The notes under the pieces: generated by a model
Seen by the model: only the letters and a program-made list of their open reading frames with translations
What the model was told of the DNA's origin: nothing
Database searches by the model: none
Part shown: positions 38,640 through 50,600 of the stretch, in pieces
Numbering within the stretch: the stretch's first letter is position 1
How the letters are laid out: each line of letters begins with the position of its first letter
NCBI GenBank assembly: GCA_965153355.1
Contig: OZ231126.1
Location: 108,438,001 to 108,502,000, forward strand
From: Flaccisagitta enflata
Taxonomy: Eukaryota > Chaetognatha > Sagittoidea > Aphragmophora
Direction of reading: 5' to 3'
DNA length: 64,000 nucleotides
Program-made: the position numbers and the translations under genes

Positions 38640-39725
38640 TTAAAATGCATACTGAAAGATTAGTGTGTCTCCAAGGATAAAATATTTTTGTCTTAAGAGG
38701 TAATCAGTTTGTTTAATGGTGGTGTGGAAATTTTTGGTGTGATAGTATCTAATGAGAGATCTGATTTCAGGAGTGTTATGGTTAGGTAGTATGATAGGAA
38801 ATCTCGAGTCATATGGAAGAAATTCAGCTTTGGCAATTCTCCCTCCTGCCTTCATCACATTAAATCTGTCAAGAAATGGTGACAAAGTGGTCACTTTTGA
38901 GTTTTTCAACTTCAACTCTCCTAGGGCGTTCTCAGAAAAAATACCCATTTTTGCAAGTTGAACCATTTCCCTTTCGAAGGAGATTGATTGGATGGCATTG
39001 ATCAACAAAGATTCAGCTTTGTCTCTTTCATCTTCTGTGAAATGTAAAATCAGCTCATCCTTAGTTGTATTCTTTCTAGGTCTCAGTTTAGAAGGTAGAA
39101 TATTGTTCTTTTTATTTTCTACCCTTTGCCTTAGTGTTTGGATGACTTTTACAACACATGCGATCTTCCTTAATTTCTTGCTCCAACAATCCATCTTGGC
39201 ACTCTCCTTAATAGGCCATGGGTCAATTTCTTGTTGTATAATGTCAACGGTTGGATCCTTGAGCGTGCCTTCCATACTCATGATGTTGATGGCGGCTACA
39301 TCTGCTTCCAACGGTGTTGATTTGAGGCTCTTGATGGGGCGAGCTGGAGGCCAGTAGCTGTAATCAGAAAAGAGAAAGAGAGGACCCGAATGAAGGAACA
39401 CCCGTTTCTTTGTTTCCCTTTGCACCGGATGTCTGCCGGATTGTCTTTAGTGGGGACATGGCGCCACTCAGACAGTTCTGACAGACTTCTTATAGCTTTT
39501 ATGCGGAAATTTTCAAAACATTTGAAACGCTTGTCAAAATCCCATAACCAATTCAAGATAGTTAATGAATCCGTAAAGAGGAAAAATTTATCAATTTTTT
39601 CCAAAATTTCTCTAGAGAAATAATCCCTCCACTGAGCTGCCGCCTTGGCGGCTGTTAGCTCAAGCCTAGGTATTGAGTCTCCATGTTTAAAGTTTAGGCG
39701 TCTTAGGGTAATGGTTGGTCTGTTA
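38640..39725 (-). pseudogene. BEL/Pao pol fragment: RNase H-like and integrase zinc-binding region
   Basis: The minus frames read IPRLELTAAKAAAQW, the start of the BEL RNase H-like region. They continue through FLFTDSLTILNWL and VPTKDNPADIRCKG, a family signature. After a frameshift a 261-codon frame ends with RYYHTKNFHTTIKQTDYLL, the His-His part of the integrase zinc-binding domain. It breaks off at 38640 before the Cys pair. Core and C-terminal domains of a matching element lie at 25102-26010 and 31052-31960, so the palindrome may have inserted into one BEL copy. That is inference. A regular intact pol would be over 1,500 residues. Confidence 0.82.
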
Positions 39726-40904
39726 GTCGGCTGTTGGAACTAAGAATACGCTAGAGCTAATTCTGAATAAGTAGAGATAACTGTAACACGTAATAGCTGC
39801 TGATAAAGGATGGACTAAGTATCTCAAGTTTGAGTATCAAAAGGCTAAATTTACAAAGCCCAGTTTCGTACGAATATATAGAATTTATTGAAGGATGAGA
39901 AAGAACGTTGTGCACAGGGAAAGGTTTGAATCAAGACTGAATAAGTGGAAAAGTTACTTTCTTACGATGCAGTTTTCACAAAAAAAGAGAATATCAGTAT
40001 CCAGTTGAGAACTGTATGGAAATACAGTAGCCAATCATAAAACAGAATGCAATAATATTGACCAATAGGCTTTCATGCCATTTACTTTTTACCGAAACTA
40101 AATTGTAAATTATAAGTTACAAAGTTCTCTTTCTCAAGAAATCATTGTTTTGGTTACAACGGAAAAGCCGGCGCCTTCTCTGTCTGGAAATTTAAAGGAT
40201 ATTTGAGAGGATAGAAAAAGATAGAGAGAGACAGAAAGATAGATTATAAAAATGGTCAAATTCATAATTCCATTTTTAATACTGCTCGCCAAAACCCCAC
40301 TTTGGGGTTTTCTCCATTTTGAAAGTTGTGACTTGTCCAAACTCTACAAGAAAGGATCTTGCAAGAAAATTTTAGTTGGTTGTGGGGGAAGGGGTCTCCT
40401 GTCTAGGATGCAGGACCTCCGCCCTGATCCTAGAGCCTGGGAGAATGAGTTTGGGAATTTTGTTGAAGGCAGAAATCATTTCTCATGGTTTGGATCACAA
40501 TAGGTTTTGAAATTGTAAAATTCTTAAAAAGAATTGGCTATGGCTGCATCAAATTCAATATCAACATAATAGTTGGGAAAGGGATCTCCTGTCTAGGATG
40601 CAAGACCTCCGCCCTGATTCCAGAGCCTGGGAGATGATGGGACAACAACATATTTCATATAGTCAATACAAAAAGGTTAACATAATAAACACACTTTACA
40701 TAATTTATAATATAACAAGCGAAATGAGTGGAATCTTTAGTCCTTCGCCATTGATGTTCTGCTGACCAAATTTTTGTTTTCCAATGTTATTTTTTATTTT
40801 CCTGTTGTTGTCAATGTCGTTGTCAATTGTTTCTGGTTATGATAGCAGCTGATGGAGTCAAGAAGCCGTCCATGAGAAATGTTGATGTCAATATTGACGG
40901 CAAC
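39726..40904. other. Intergenic with a short local duplication
   Basis: GGTCTCCTGTCTAGGATGCA ... CTCCGCCCTGATCC ... AGAGCCTGGGAGA occurs at about 40391 and again at about 40581. No supported gene. Confidence 0.5.
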
Positions 40905-41065
40905 ATTGATGTTGGCGTCAATGATGATGTTGGCGTCGACGTTGATGTTGGTGTCAACGTTGATGATGGTGGCGACGTTGATGTTGGTGTTGACATTGAT
41001 GTTGGTGTCGACGTTGATGTTGGTGTCGACGTGGATGTTGGCGTCGACGTTGGCGTTGATGTTGC
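40905..41065. repeat. 18-bp-type GTTGATGTTGGTGTCGAC minisatellite
   Basis: Units of GATGTTGGTGTCGACGTT vary slightly. The Asp-Val-Gly-Val and Asn-Ile-Asn-Val frames are repeat artefacts. Confidence 0.9.
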
Positions 41066-41128
41066 GCACCGATAGATCTCAACCTCTCCAACAATCTTTT
41101 TAGCTAAACTCGGCAGGATAAACTTGCC

Positions 41129-41526
41129 TCATTGCTGCTTCAGTAAAGCAGAAAAGATTGTTTGACTTAGGAGAGGCTTGAGAGTTTCTTTATTCTTCGT
41201 TCCCCCCCAGAAGGACCAAATTCTGGATGCGCCTTTGTTGTCTCGAAGCGTGACAGAGCGGATGTGTCTGTCACGTCCGGCGTGGCATTCTTTGATCCGC
41301 GCCAAAGGCCACAGGTGTCGTTTGACGTTTTCCTTCTTGAGGAGGATGATCGATCCAGGGGTGAGGTCCTTGGAATCCTGATGCCACTTTGGCTGTGGCT
41401 GAAGCGCAGGGAGATATTCTTTGACCCAATGATTTGTCCACGATTCGTGGAGACTTCGAAGATACTTCTGCCTTGCTGAAAAGGCTGCCCTTGGTGGTGG
41501 AATTTCCGGCCATGGATCTTGCGGAT
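41129..41526 (-). pseudogene. BEL/Pao pol C-terminal (DUF5641-type) domain, detached
   Basis: An open minus frame without Met ends at TGA 41129. It contains WPEIPPP, W-x2-HWVKEYLPALQ, PKWHQDSKDLTPGSIILLK, WPLARIKE and GRDRHIRSVTLRD, in the order of the domain that closes BEL/Pao polyproteins. It lacks the integrase core. That core ends at 55870 with the same WPE motif, so this is taken as the distal part of the element at 55870-61815, separated by the 13.9-kb block. The domain accompanies integrase; its exact role is not well defined. Confidence 0.85.
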
Positions 41527-41724
41527 AGTCACAAACCCCAGGTTCTGACCTTTGGTATTATTATGATTTCAAATTCTCTCTGCCTCTCGCTTTTTGCATT
41601 GCTTGACTGCGTTCTGAATTTCTCCTCAGTCTGGATTATAGCCTTCTTTCTTTTAGCTCAATTTCTTTCTCTCTCTAAATTATCATCATAATTAAGCAGT
41701 TCAGAAATTGATTAAGAATAGCTC
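41513..41724. mobile_element. ~212-bp insertion in BEL pol with 8-bp direct repeats
   Basis: TCCGGCCA (41505-41512) and TCCAGCCA (41725-41732) flank non-coding sequence. In the 55-kb copy the distal repeat is still TCCGGCCA. Removing the insert and one repeat rejoins the pol frame as His-Pro-Ser-Trp-Pro-Glu-Ile-Pro. I see no terminal inverted repeats. An 8-bp duplication is typical of hAT-type insertion. Confidence 0.65.
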
Positions 41725-41769
41725 TCCAGCCAGGACAGATGGGACGAGCCCTTTGTTCCATTCGTCACT
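41527..41769 (+). repeat. 243-bp direct repeat, left copy
   Basis: Matches 55685-55927 over its full length with no indel and about eleven differences, all transitions by my count. It includes most of the 212-bp insertion and the end of the BEL integrase coding region. The two copies bound the 13.9-kb block. Confidence 0.92.
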
Positions 41770-43805
41770 TGGCGACATCTGTGGCATTTCATAGTCACGC
41801 GCCTTTTAATTTTTACATGAAAATTTCATCGGAAAAAAAAATTAAAAACTTTCACTTTTAATAAATTCTTACTTTCTCTCGTCTCAAAACTTGAAAATGA
41901 AAATAAGACCCCCCGATTCCCTAGGGATGACAGGCAGTAGTGTCTTGCGATTGAATTTGTAAACAACAACAAACTATGGCAAATGTCACAGTTCCACAGC
42001 AAGCAGGAGGACCCGACTTTCCACCAATCTACGTTAGCACAAGCTTCCGATACATCATTATATGCGAATTAAATGGTTCAAAGACATTCATGACTACCCA
42101 ATGCACAATTTCAAACCATTTTTTGTGACACTCCCTACCCTTAGGGGGTCTAAAAATTTGGTCAAAGAGCTTTTTTTGGCTTGTCTCCAAGAAATGTCTT
42201 TTCCTATGATTTTATGAGTTTTCATCAACTAGTAGTAGTCCCATAGGATACACACAAAAAATCAACTTAGTAAGCAAACTATAAGTTGGCAAAATTGGCA
42301 TATAATTCAAATTTACCCCTGTTCGATTTTTTTGCTTTTTTTCTCTCAAGGCTGAATATCATGACATTTATTTTTTTTTAACCTCCTTTTTCTTAAACAT
42401 TAAGCACTTTTTCTTTTGCCATTCCATGGACAACTACTTGAGGGACGTTCCCCTTCATTTTCATGTTATTAGATTGATCCTAAGCAGAGAAATAAAAATT
42501 TTCTTGGAGCGTATCAATTCGCGCACACCCCCAAATTTGTTCCTAACGCATACCTAACGCTTGAGATATGCCACTATGGCGTGGAAATGACACATTTTAC
42601 ATGAAATCTGACCACACCACGTGAAAAAGCGTGAAATTTTGAGTCTACACTGAAAATTTGAGGCCTTACCTACCAGGCGTTCAGTCACAATGAAATTTTA
42701 CATTTTGTCAGTCCTGAAGTGTGAACAGAATTGATACGCTCGTTGGACGATCTTGGTAGTTGTTTTCTTCTTAGCGGAAGTCAAGATTTCGCGGACTTTG
42801 AAGGAAAAAAAATCAATTTGTCCAATTTACAAAAACGCCCATATCTCATGAACCCTTTGAGCTACACCCATGATTTTTTGCAGGAAAACAGACTTTACCA
42901 AGAGAGATCAGGCCAAAAAAGTTGGTCTTCTGAAGATGAGTACAACCGGCCCAACCAGCCCAACCAACCTACCAGATGAAAAAACGAAAAAGTGGCATAA
43001 CTTTTGAATGAGTAAGCCGATTTGGCTGAAATTTTGCATGAAAGTTGTTGAAGAGTATCTACATCACTAGTATGAAGAAGAACTTGGCCGAAAAAATTTA
43101 TACAGCACTGCCCAACCAACCAAAAATGGTTTTTATAGAGATTTTTTGAAAATTCATGAAATTTCGATTTTTTTTCATGAAACACCCTCATACTATTGCG
43201 TTCAAACATAATTTAGGTAAAAAATATTCTCATATTGATTTTTTGCTACAATATGCTAAATTTTGTATTTTTTTGTGTACAAAATCTGTCTAATTAAGCT
43301 TAATTTGCATGAGAAATGAGCTCAGTTAACAAAATTCTTCTATGGATTTGTATATGTAACTTCCTAAGCTATACAGTATTGTATAGTTTTGTTGAGTTTG
43401 AATCATAAAAAAAATGGCTAGTTCTACCCCTGCTCACTTGCCGTTTCTTGACATTTGCCCTATACATAAATAATCGGATTATCATTTTCACGCATCAAAT
43501 GGTTAGTTTTGCGTCATCTCGAAAATAATTCATTAGCCCTTCTAAACGGATTACTCTCTTCCATCTGTACCACCATCTGGTAGTCATCTGTAACTCCGTC
43601 TCTACTGCATCATTCCCACCTCTACTTCTTCATACTTCCTTCCAGGTGGGTGAAGCCTATAGTGTGTGTTATTCGGGGATAACACAATGCTGCCTTAAAT
43701 TAAAAAGATATATCATCTTTTTTTTTCGGTCATCTGGAAACATCTGTCAACACGATTCATCTCTAACTCATCTCATCTCGTCTCATCTCATCTCCAACGA
43801 TCACA
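41770..43805. other. Non-coding left part of the 13.9-kb block
   Basis: It should hold the 5' end or LTR of the plus-strand element, but I could not find a matching LTR copy downstream. TCTCATCTCGTCTCATCTCA repeats precede the gag ATG. The 42980-43260 part resembles a dispersed AT-rich repeat. Confidence 0.4.
42505..42741. mobile_element. Small MITE-like element
   Basis: GAGCGTATCAATTC at 42505 and GAATTGATACGCTC ending at 42741 form a perfect 14-bp inverted repeat around about 210 bp of non-coding DNA. No clear target duplication. Confidence 0.5.
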
Positions 43806-45799
43806 ATGGCGGAGAGTGGTGGTGATGGTGATGGAGTGGAAGCAATTGTGATGACAGCAAAGGAAGTGATTGAGAATTTGATCAGGGAAATTGATGATTT
43901 AGTGAGTGAGGCATACAATTTGACCAGAAAAAATTCAATGTCGTCTACTTATCATTTTTCTACTTGCACAAAACTGTCACATGAGCATCCCAACGGCAAT
44001 GTAAAAGGTTGTAATAGGAAAGCCTTGACAACTGACGAGTACATTGAGGATCTTAAGCGTCAACGCGACGGACTGACCGACCATGTGTTACTTTTGAGAG
44101 ATGGTGCACAGGCCTCAGTTGACAAAAAGGAATTCAACCGTTTGTTACGCGTTCAGAAAGCTGAGATCAATGGGTTGCAAAATGAGGTTTTGGTACTTGA
44201 GACACGGGTTAGGGATGATCAATCGAGTTTCAACGTCAAGGTGTGTGAATTACAAGATGAATTAAGAAGGGTGGTTTGTGAGGCCAAAACAGAGAAAGCC
44301 TGCAAAGAGACCATTAAAGCGAAACTAAAACAAATGAGAGTTGATTATGCAATGTACGAGCATACTTCAGATCCTAAAGATTGGGAGTTAGTCCATGATG
44401 GGCTGGAGGCGGCGTTGAAAGAAGCCGGTGTCATAGGTGTGAAGGAGGATTTGGGAGCGTTAAGAAGCGTGGTGTTGCGTCATCTACCCGCCGACACATC
44501 CGGCGGAGGCGTGGTTGGCGGCGACGATCTCTCATGGGATTACGCCGGCGCCCCTGATCCGACAGCAACAACTTCCGGCGCCCCTGATCCGGCAGCAACG
44601 ACTGCCGGTGCTTCTCGACCGGCAGCAACGACTACCGGCGCCTTTCCTCCGACAGCATTGGCGCTTGGCGTTCCACTTCCGCCCACGTCGACGTCTCGCG
44701 TCCCATTTCCGGCTGCGGCGTCGACGGACGTTCATCATCCATCCACAGCAGCAGACGGCGCTCTTCCTCCTGATCCGGCGTCGTCGGCGGCACGTGCATC
44801 GGCGTCTCCATCGTCCGACGGTTCTGTGGAAATTGACTCGTTTAGTGATACATCTACTCTCTGTCCTACACCAGACCCAAGTGCGGCGGTCTCTACTTTC
44901 GACATTCCGGATTCACCCCATCCAACGCCTTCTCAGTGTCGTACCCCCACCCCCACTCGTCCCCCATCACGCCCACCAATTTCTTCTGAATTGACTCAAA
45001 CCCAGCATGATATGCTAAATCATAAAACCATCTATGATTGGCAGCGAAAAAATCTCGTTTCATGTGTGACCATCCCTGCAACCATTCATGAAGGTTTCAC
45101 TTTACCTTTTGGCGCGCCTGTTACTCGCGTCGACTTTGCTATGCATACGACGACGCCGGTAAGGGCAGCGGCGACCGTCACCCTGCTGAAGACGCATCCT
45201 CCTCCCTTGTCTCCGCGTCCATCGCATCTTCCCCCGCATCCTCACTCGGATCCTCCTACTCCATCGCATCTTCCCCCGCATCCTCACTCTTCTCCTACTG
45301 CTCCTCATCATGCTCCTCATCCTGCTCCAGCGGCGCCAATTTTGCCGCCGTTTGCTCCAGCGGCGCCGACTACGACGCATGTTTCTGTTGACCCACATTC
45401 GCTCTCCATGGCGCCACCGCCGCACGTGCAACTTCGCGACAATTCTCCACCGCCAGATCCACGTAAGCCACGGCCTCCAGGTCTGTTGGAAATGGATGAT
45501 TTGGAAGGTGTTAAGCTCGTCCATATGACTGACGGTCATATTTGCGGCGGAAACCCTGAAACTCATATGGTATCGAAATTACTCAAATTTGTCAAGCCTG
45601 AGTTCAAGGCCAGTGAGAAGATTGATGTCTATTTGAAGAAAAAGAAGGAATTAATGAATTGCTTCAAGGCCACTTTTCCATCTGAAACCCTTTACAGTTT
45701 GGTCAATATTTTCACCACTCAATGTGATTCTGAGCTTTGTTCTCATATTGAAGAATTTACCGCAAAGAAAAGCTATTTCACTTCTTTTGAAATGTTCCT

Positions 45800-46744
45800 A
45801 GGCCTGAGCTATATAACATTTTTGTCAACTATACAATACCAATACAATACTTTCAAGTATTGGGACAATACAAAACAATACCAATACAATACAATATCCA
45901 TTGAAATTGTATACAATACATTATCAAAGCATACAATACAATACAATACAATATATATATGATTTTATATAGTTTCGATAATAAGTAATAGGTAGTAATA
46001 TATATCAAACTAATTATAGTTAGATATACTAATGATATGAAAAAAAATAATTTTAATGATTTTAATCATCATAGAAATATTTTGTTATACAGAAGAGCTA
46101 AAAAAATTTCATATTTTCATATTTTCATATTTTCATATTTTCATATTTTCATATTTTTTTTGATAAAAGTTTTATTTTATTTTTTGTTATCCTGTCTTTA
46201 TCCTTAATATTTTTTTCTTTTTTTTTCACTTATCTATTTGTTTCTTTTTTTTGTCTAGATCTGATTCTCATTTTTTATTGTCTGCTTTTTTATTATCTTT
46301 CCCTTTTTCTTTCTCTCTCCAATAGATTCTTTATTTTGTTGCTCCTCCTCCTCTTCATCCTTCTGACTACTGATTGTTTCTTTCACAGATTTTTATTCTT
46401 CTTTTTCTTCTTTGTCTATATTTTCAACCCACTTAATCTGTCATAAGTTCTTCTTTCTCTTCCTCTTTTCATCCCTCACCCACTTTTACTCTCAGCAAAT
46501 CCTCCTCTTCTCCTTTTATCTCCCACCTTCTCCACTTCTTTTGTTCTCCCTCAGACCTCTTCCTCTTTATCTCCTTCAGTCTTTCTCTCATATATTTCAC
46601 TTTCTTCAGATCAGCTTTTTTGTAATATTGTATAGTATTGTATTGTATTGGAAAAAATACAAAATAAATACATGTATTGGGAAAACCAATACACAAGAAT
46701 ATTGTAAACCCAATACCAATACCCAATACAATCGCTCAGGCCTG
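45800..46744 (+). mobile_element. Non-autonomous TIR element, complete copy 2, inside gag
   Basis: It begins AGGCCTGAGCTATATA and ends CGCTCAGGCCTG, and it is collinear with the inverted copy at 1-862. Gag frame is lost at its start and recovered just after its end. It has a polypyrimidine-rich interior and TATTGTATTGG repeats, with no transposase. The expected target duplication cannot be read because the right flank is rearranged into a palindrome. Confidence 0.85.
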
Positions 46745-46814
46745 AATTTGGGTAAACTTGTTCCTCAAACTCTTGTAGGCTACAAGAGTTTGAGGAACAA
46801 GTTTACCCAAATTC
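46744..46814. repeat. Perfect 35-bp inverted repeat with 1-bp centre at the insertion edge
   Basis: The right arm (46780-46814, CTACAAGAGTTTGAGGAACA and onward) is native gag coding sequence. The left arm (46744-46778) is its exact reverse complement, placed between the transposon end and gag. Confidence 0.95.
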
Positions 46815-47663
46815 ACGGCAAGCCGCTTACACGCGCTTTATCAACAGATCAACACCTGCTGATGCGAAAATCGCGGTGGAATGGAAAAAATTCAAAGAAG
46901 ACACCAAGTTGGTTCATTTTGACCCTCTTGAGCATAACCTGCTTTTCATTAGGGGAATTCGCCACCACAAGAAGAGAGAGGCGCTCCTGCAGAAATGGAT
47001 GATGACTAAAGACATGGACCTGGTTTTGCAAGAGGCAGTCTCCTTGGAATCTACTTATGATATGATGAAATTGTGGGATCAAGATGAAAAGGAAGGGAAA
47101 AGCAACCAAAAATCAAATGCCAACATCAATGCCATCACTGCGTCGGGGAATGGCAAGGCGGGTAAACAGCAACAGCAGCAAAGTCAGCAGCAGCAGCAGC
47201 AACAGCAACAGCAGCAAAATCAGCAACAGCAGCAGCAGTTGACCAAAACTCAAAGAAATAATCAAAAGAGGAAGGAACAACTGAAGGATTACAAGCAGAT
47301 GCAACGGCAGCAGCAGCAGCAGCAGCAGCAGCACAGCAGCAGCCGCCTCAGCAGCAGCAGCAGGGTGGTGGTAGGGGTGGAGGAAGAGGAGGAAGAGCGA
47401 TTAGGGGAAGTGGAGGTGGAGGTGGAAGGGGAGGTGGAAATGCCGGCGGTGGTGGTGGTGGTGGTGGTAAGGATGGTGGTGTGACCGTAGCGGCAAATGA
47501 GGTGCAGGAAGCGGCTATCAAGCAAAACCAATCGAACCAACCTGTGTCGTCGGGTTGGACGGGGCCATTCTCAGCCCAAAATTGGGGTTTTCCGACCACT
47601 TTATCTGCCATGTCCACCAACACGCACAACAATTTGATTCCACCGAACGAAGCTTTGAATAAA

Positions 47664-47666
47664 TGA
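47664..47666 (+). promoter_or_regulatory. In-frame UGA between gag and protease (possible readthrough site)
   Basis: The gag frame ends AAA-TGA-CGT, and the same frame continues without another stop through the protease active site to 47984. A C after UGA is a known leaky context. The alternative is a nonsense mutation. Confidence 0.4.
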
Positions 47667-50600
47667 CGTCGTTCAAATCTCCACGCCCAATCTGCGAAAA
47701 TTAAAGTGGAGACAAATTCTAATTCAGAGGAGGTGGGTGAGATGGAGGTGATAGAGGAGGTGGAGGGGGGAGAGAAGGTGGGGGTGGACAATTCTGACTC
47801 TAATCATCACTCGTCATCTAATTGCCCGACTTTGAACATTTCATCTTCAACAAAAATTGGTGGAAAAAAATACTTTGTCACTGCATGTATGCCTAATTCT
47901 AAACTTTTTACCGCGTTCTGTGACTCTGGGGCTGACGTCAGCGCGGTCAGTCCTAAGATGGTGACTGGGTTTACCTTTGATTGAATTGGAGGAACCATTG
48001 GTGGTGAAGGGCTTCGATGGTAATCGCACCACTGCTATCACCCACAAAGTTGAACTCGAATTGAACTTTCACCCCGGCTGGTTGAAAGATTACTTCTATG
48101 TTTGCGACGTTCCCCATGCTATTATTGGCAACGACATTCTCCAAAATGATGAGCACCATCTGTCATTGGAAACAGGAAAAAAGTTCTTTCATATTGGCAG
48201 TGACATTATTTTTACCAAATCTTCACCATTTTTGTCCATTTCTGAATACAAACGTCGACGCCTCGCATCAGTTTCTAGCTACAGACGAGCATATAAACAC
48301 CACTGTCATAGTCGTAATTGGGTTAGACTACTGCAGGAGTATCGTCTTGAACCAAATTCAATCACTATGGTGGAGGGGTATGTGGATAATTTCTTCGCCG
48401 AAGGGCAAAGTTTCTTAAGTCTTTATGATGGCTCTTATCTGAATGCGGCTGACTGCGGTCACATTTACATACCATCTCTTTCCTTCCCAGATGGTAGGGA
48501 AAAGGCTTCAGATGGTCTCGATACCCCACTTTTGATCCCTGTTGCTAATAATCTGACTGAGGCCAAAACTTTGTCAACGTTGACTATCCTAGGTGAAATG
48601 GTGCGTCATTCAACGGATTCACAGCAATATGATGCCGAGTGTTATGATATGAGGGAGTTGTTAGAGGAAATAGAAAGGAGGGAGCTGGTGTCTGGTGAAG
48701 ACTTAACTTGTAAATATGGTATCACATCCCCATATGATGTGTGCAATATTGACACTGATGAACTTTCAAATGTAAATAACCCTACCACTCCTACCAACCA
48801 ACCCAACCAACCTACCACTCCTACCAACCAACCCAACCAACCTACCACTCCTACCAACCATCCCAACCAACCAACTACCCTACCGACCAACCAAAATTTC
48901 ACTCCCGCTTTTTTGTCCGACATTAATCATCCTCAATACACCCCTCCTTCCTCACCTGTGCCATTTTCATCGCTTGTTGGGAAGAACAAAGTGGACGATG
49001 TTGTTCTTGACCGTTGCCGCCAGGATGGTATAGACTTTGACTTGCAATTGGATGACAAAAATGGACCTGACGTTGAAATGGAGCTTCTTGAAGACATCGA
49101 CATTGAGGCTGAAAAGAAAAAAGCAGATGATTGTCCTTACTGGAAAGATAAAGAATCTTTTTTTTCTGAATTCAACTTCAAAGATTTGGCCCAAGAGCAT
49201 AAGGACCCACTCAAAGAACTTCTATTCTCATTCCGTCACATGTTTGACTCCTCTGACCCTGCCCTATTCAGGCAGGGGATAAAAATGAAGCCAATCGAGA
49301 TAAAGCTTAAACCCGGCATGACTCCTAAAAAGCATAAACTTAGGCGCCTCTCAGATGAAAAAATTCGGCACCTAAAAATTCACCTGAAGACACTTCTCGA
49401 TCAGGGCGTCATCGCCGAATTGGACAGCGGCGCCGACGTCTATGCTTCACCGCTCCATCTGGTCATTGAACAGCGCTGGGTCAGTTCTCGTAACGTGAAA
49501 AAGTAGGAAAAATGGGTTACACCACCTTCAGCAATTTGATTGCTCATCTTTTTTTCATCAATTTCCGGTCTCAAAGGAAAGTAGCAAGCTGTTAGGCATC
49601 CACGCGATCAATAAAATCTATTGTTATCTTAGATTATCCCAAGGCCTAAAACTCAGCCCTCCAATTGTCCAAAATTTCATCAGCAAGGCCATGCGCTGTC
49701 ATGAGCGCGTCTTCCCGTTCATTGATGACTGTTCTGTTGCTTCAAAGAATGTTCAGCAGCATCTCTATGAAGATCTTCCCAAATTCTTCGCCCTCTGTTC
49801 CTATTATCGGATTCTGCTTAAACCTAGTAAGGCTGATATGGTCAGGAAATCGACTAGAGTCTTAGGGTTTCAAATTGGTGAATCTCAATTGTCATTGTCC
49901 AAGGAAAAAGAGGTGAAAATTTCAGACCTTAAATTCCCAGTCACTAAAGATGAGTGTATCGCTCGCCTAGCCTTTCTGCAGTACTTTAATGGCGTGGCGC
50001 CAAAGCTCAGTGAGATTTTAGCGCCATTACGCCGTTTGACTAAATTAAAGGTAAGGTACACGCCCACTGACTTACACAGGGAGGCTTTTGAAAAGGCCAT
50101 AACTCACCTGCTTGATAAGAAAGTGAATGTCATTCGTCTTCCATCTTCGGATCCTTCAGACCAGTATGTGCTGTGGACAGATGCATCGTCAAACTCAATC
50201 TCGTGTTTATTGACGCAGTATATGCTACCACCATCGTCTGCACCTGATAATGATGGAAAAAGAAGATTGTATGTGGTTGGGTGTTTTTCTTCAGTCATCA
50301 AGGAAAGCTGGTCGAATTTTCCGATATGGCTTTTGGAACTTGTGAGTCTCTATGAAGCGACTCGCAAGTTCCGCCATCTGCTCAGTGCAAAAGCTTTTTG
50401 GGTGGTTGTTGATAGCTCTACAGTGGCTAACTGGGCAAGTCTTGATGGTATCCCTAAAGATCTTGCCCGCAAAATCCTTCACATTCAAAAATTTCAGGCT
50501 AACATTGTCTTTGTTGAAAGTAGATTGCAAGCTGCAGACCCATTCTCACGCTTAGAATCACTCCCAGCACCATCTGGCACTTACCCAAAGTTTTTGAGAG

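Larger units (their letters stand above)
43806..47666 (+). pseudogene. gag: Ty3/gypsy-like gag, interrupted by a transposon
   Basis: The frame opens at ATG 43806 and stays open into the insertion at 45800. It resumes near 46780 (LQEFEEQVYP) and runs to TGA 47664, after one frameshift within the CAG repeats. The total would be roughly 950 codons, long for a gypsy gag. Residues about 60-205 form a charged coiled coil. Residues about 235-400 and 455-560 are Ala/Pro/Thr/Ser-rich low complexity. The part after about 575 (FVKPEFKASEKIDVYL ... ALLQKWM) is capsid-like. The C-terminus has long Gln runs and a Gly/Arg-rich tail instead of a CCHC zinc knuckle, presumably an RNA-binding module. Gag would form the particle that packages element RNA. 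The 5' LTR and primer-binding site are not identified. Confidence 0.75.

Noticed and set aside
40794-41075. Asn-Ile-Asn-Val / Asp-Val-Gly-Val protein
   Set aside because: Both strands are open because of an 18-bp minisatellite; no coding evidence.
41770-43805. 5' LTR of the plus-strand retroelement
   Set aside because: I could not find a matching copy after pol, so no LTR is annotated.
44431-45566. Minus-strand Arg-rich frames opposite gag
   Set aside because: They are shadows of the Ala/Pro/Thr-rich gag segment.
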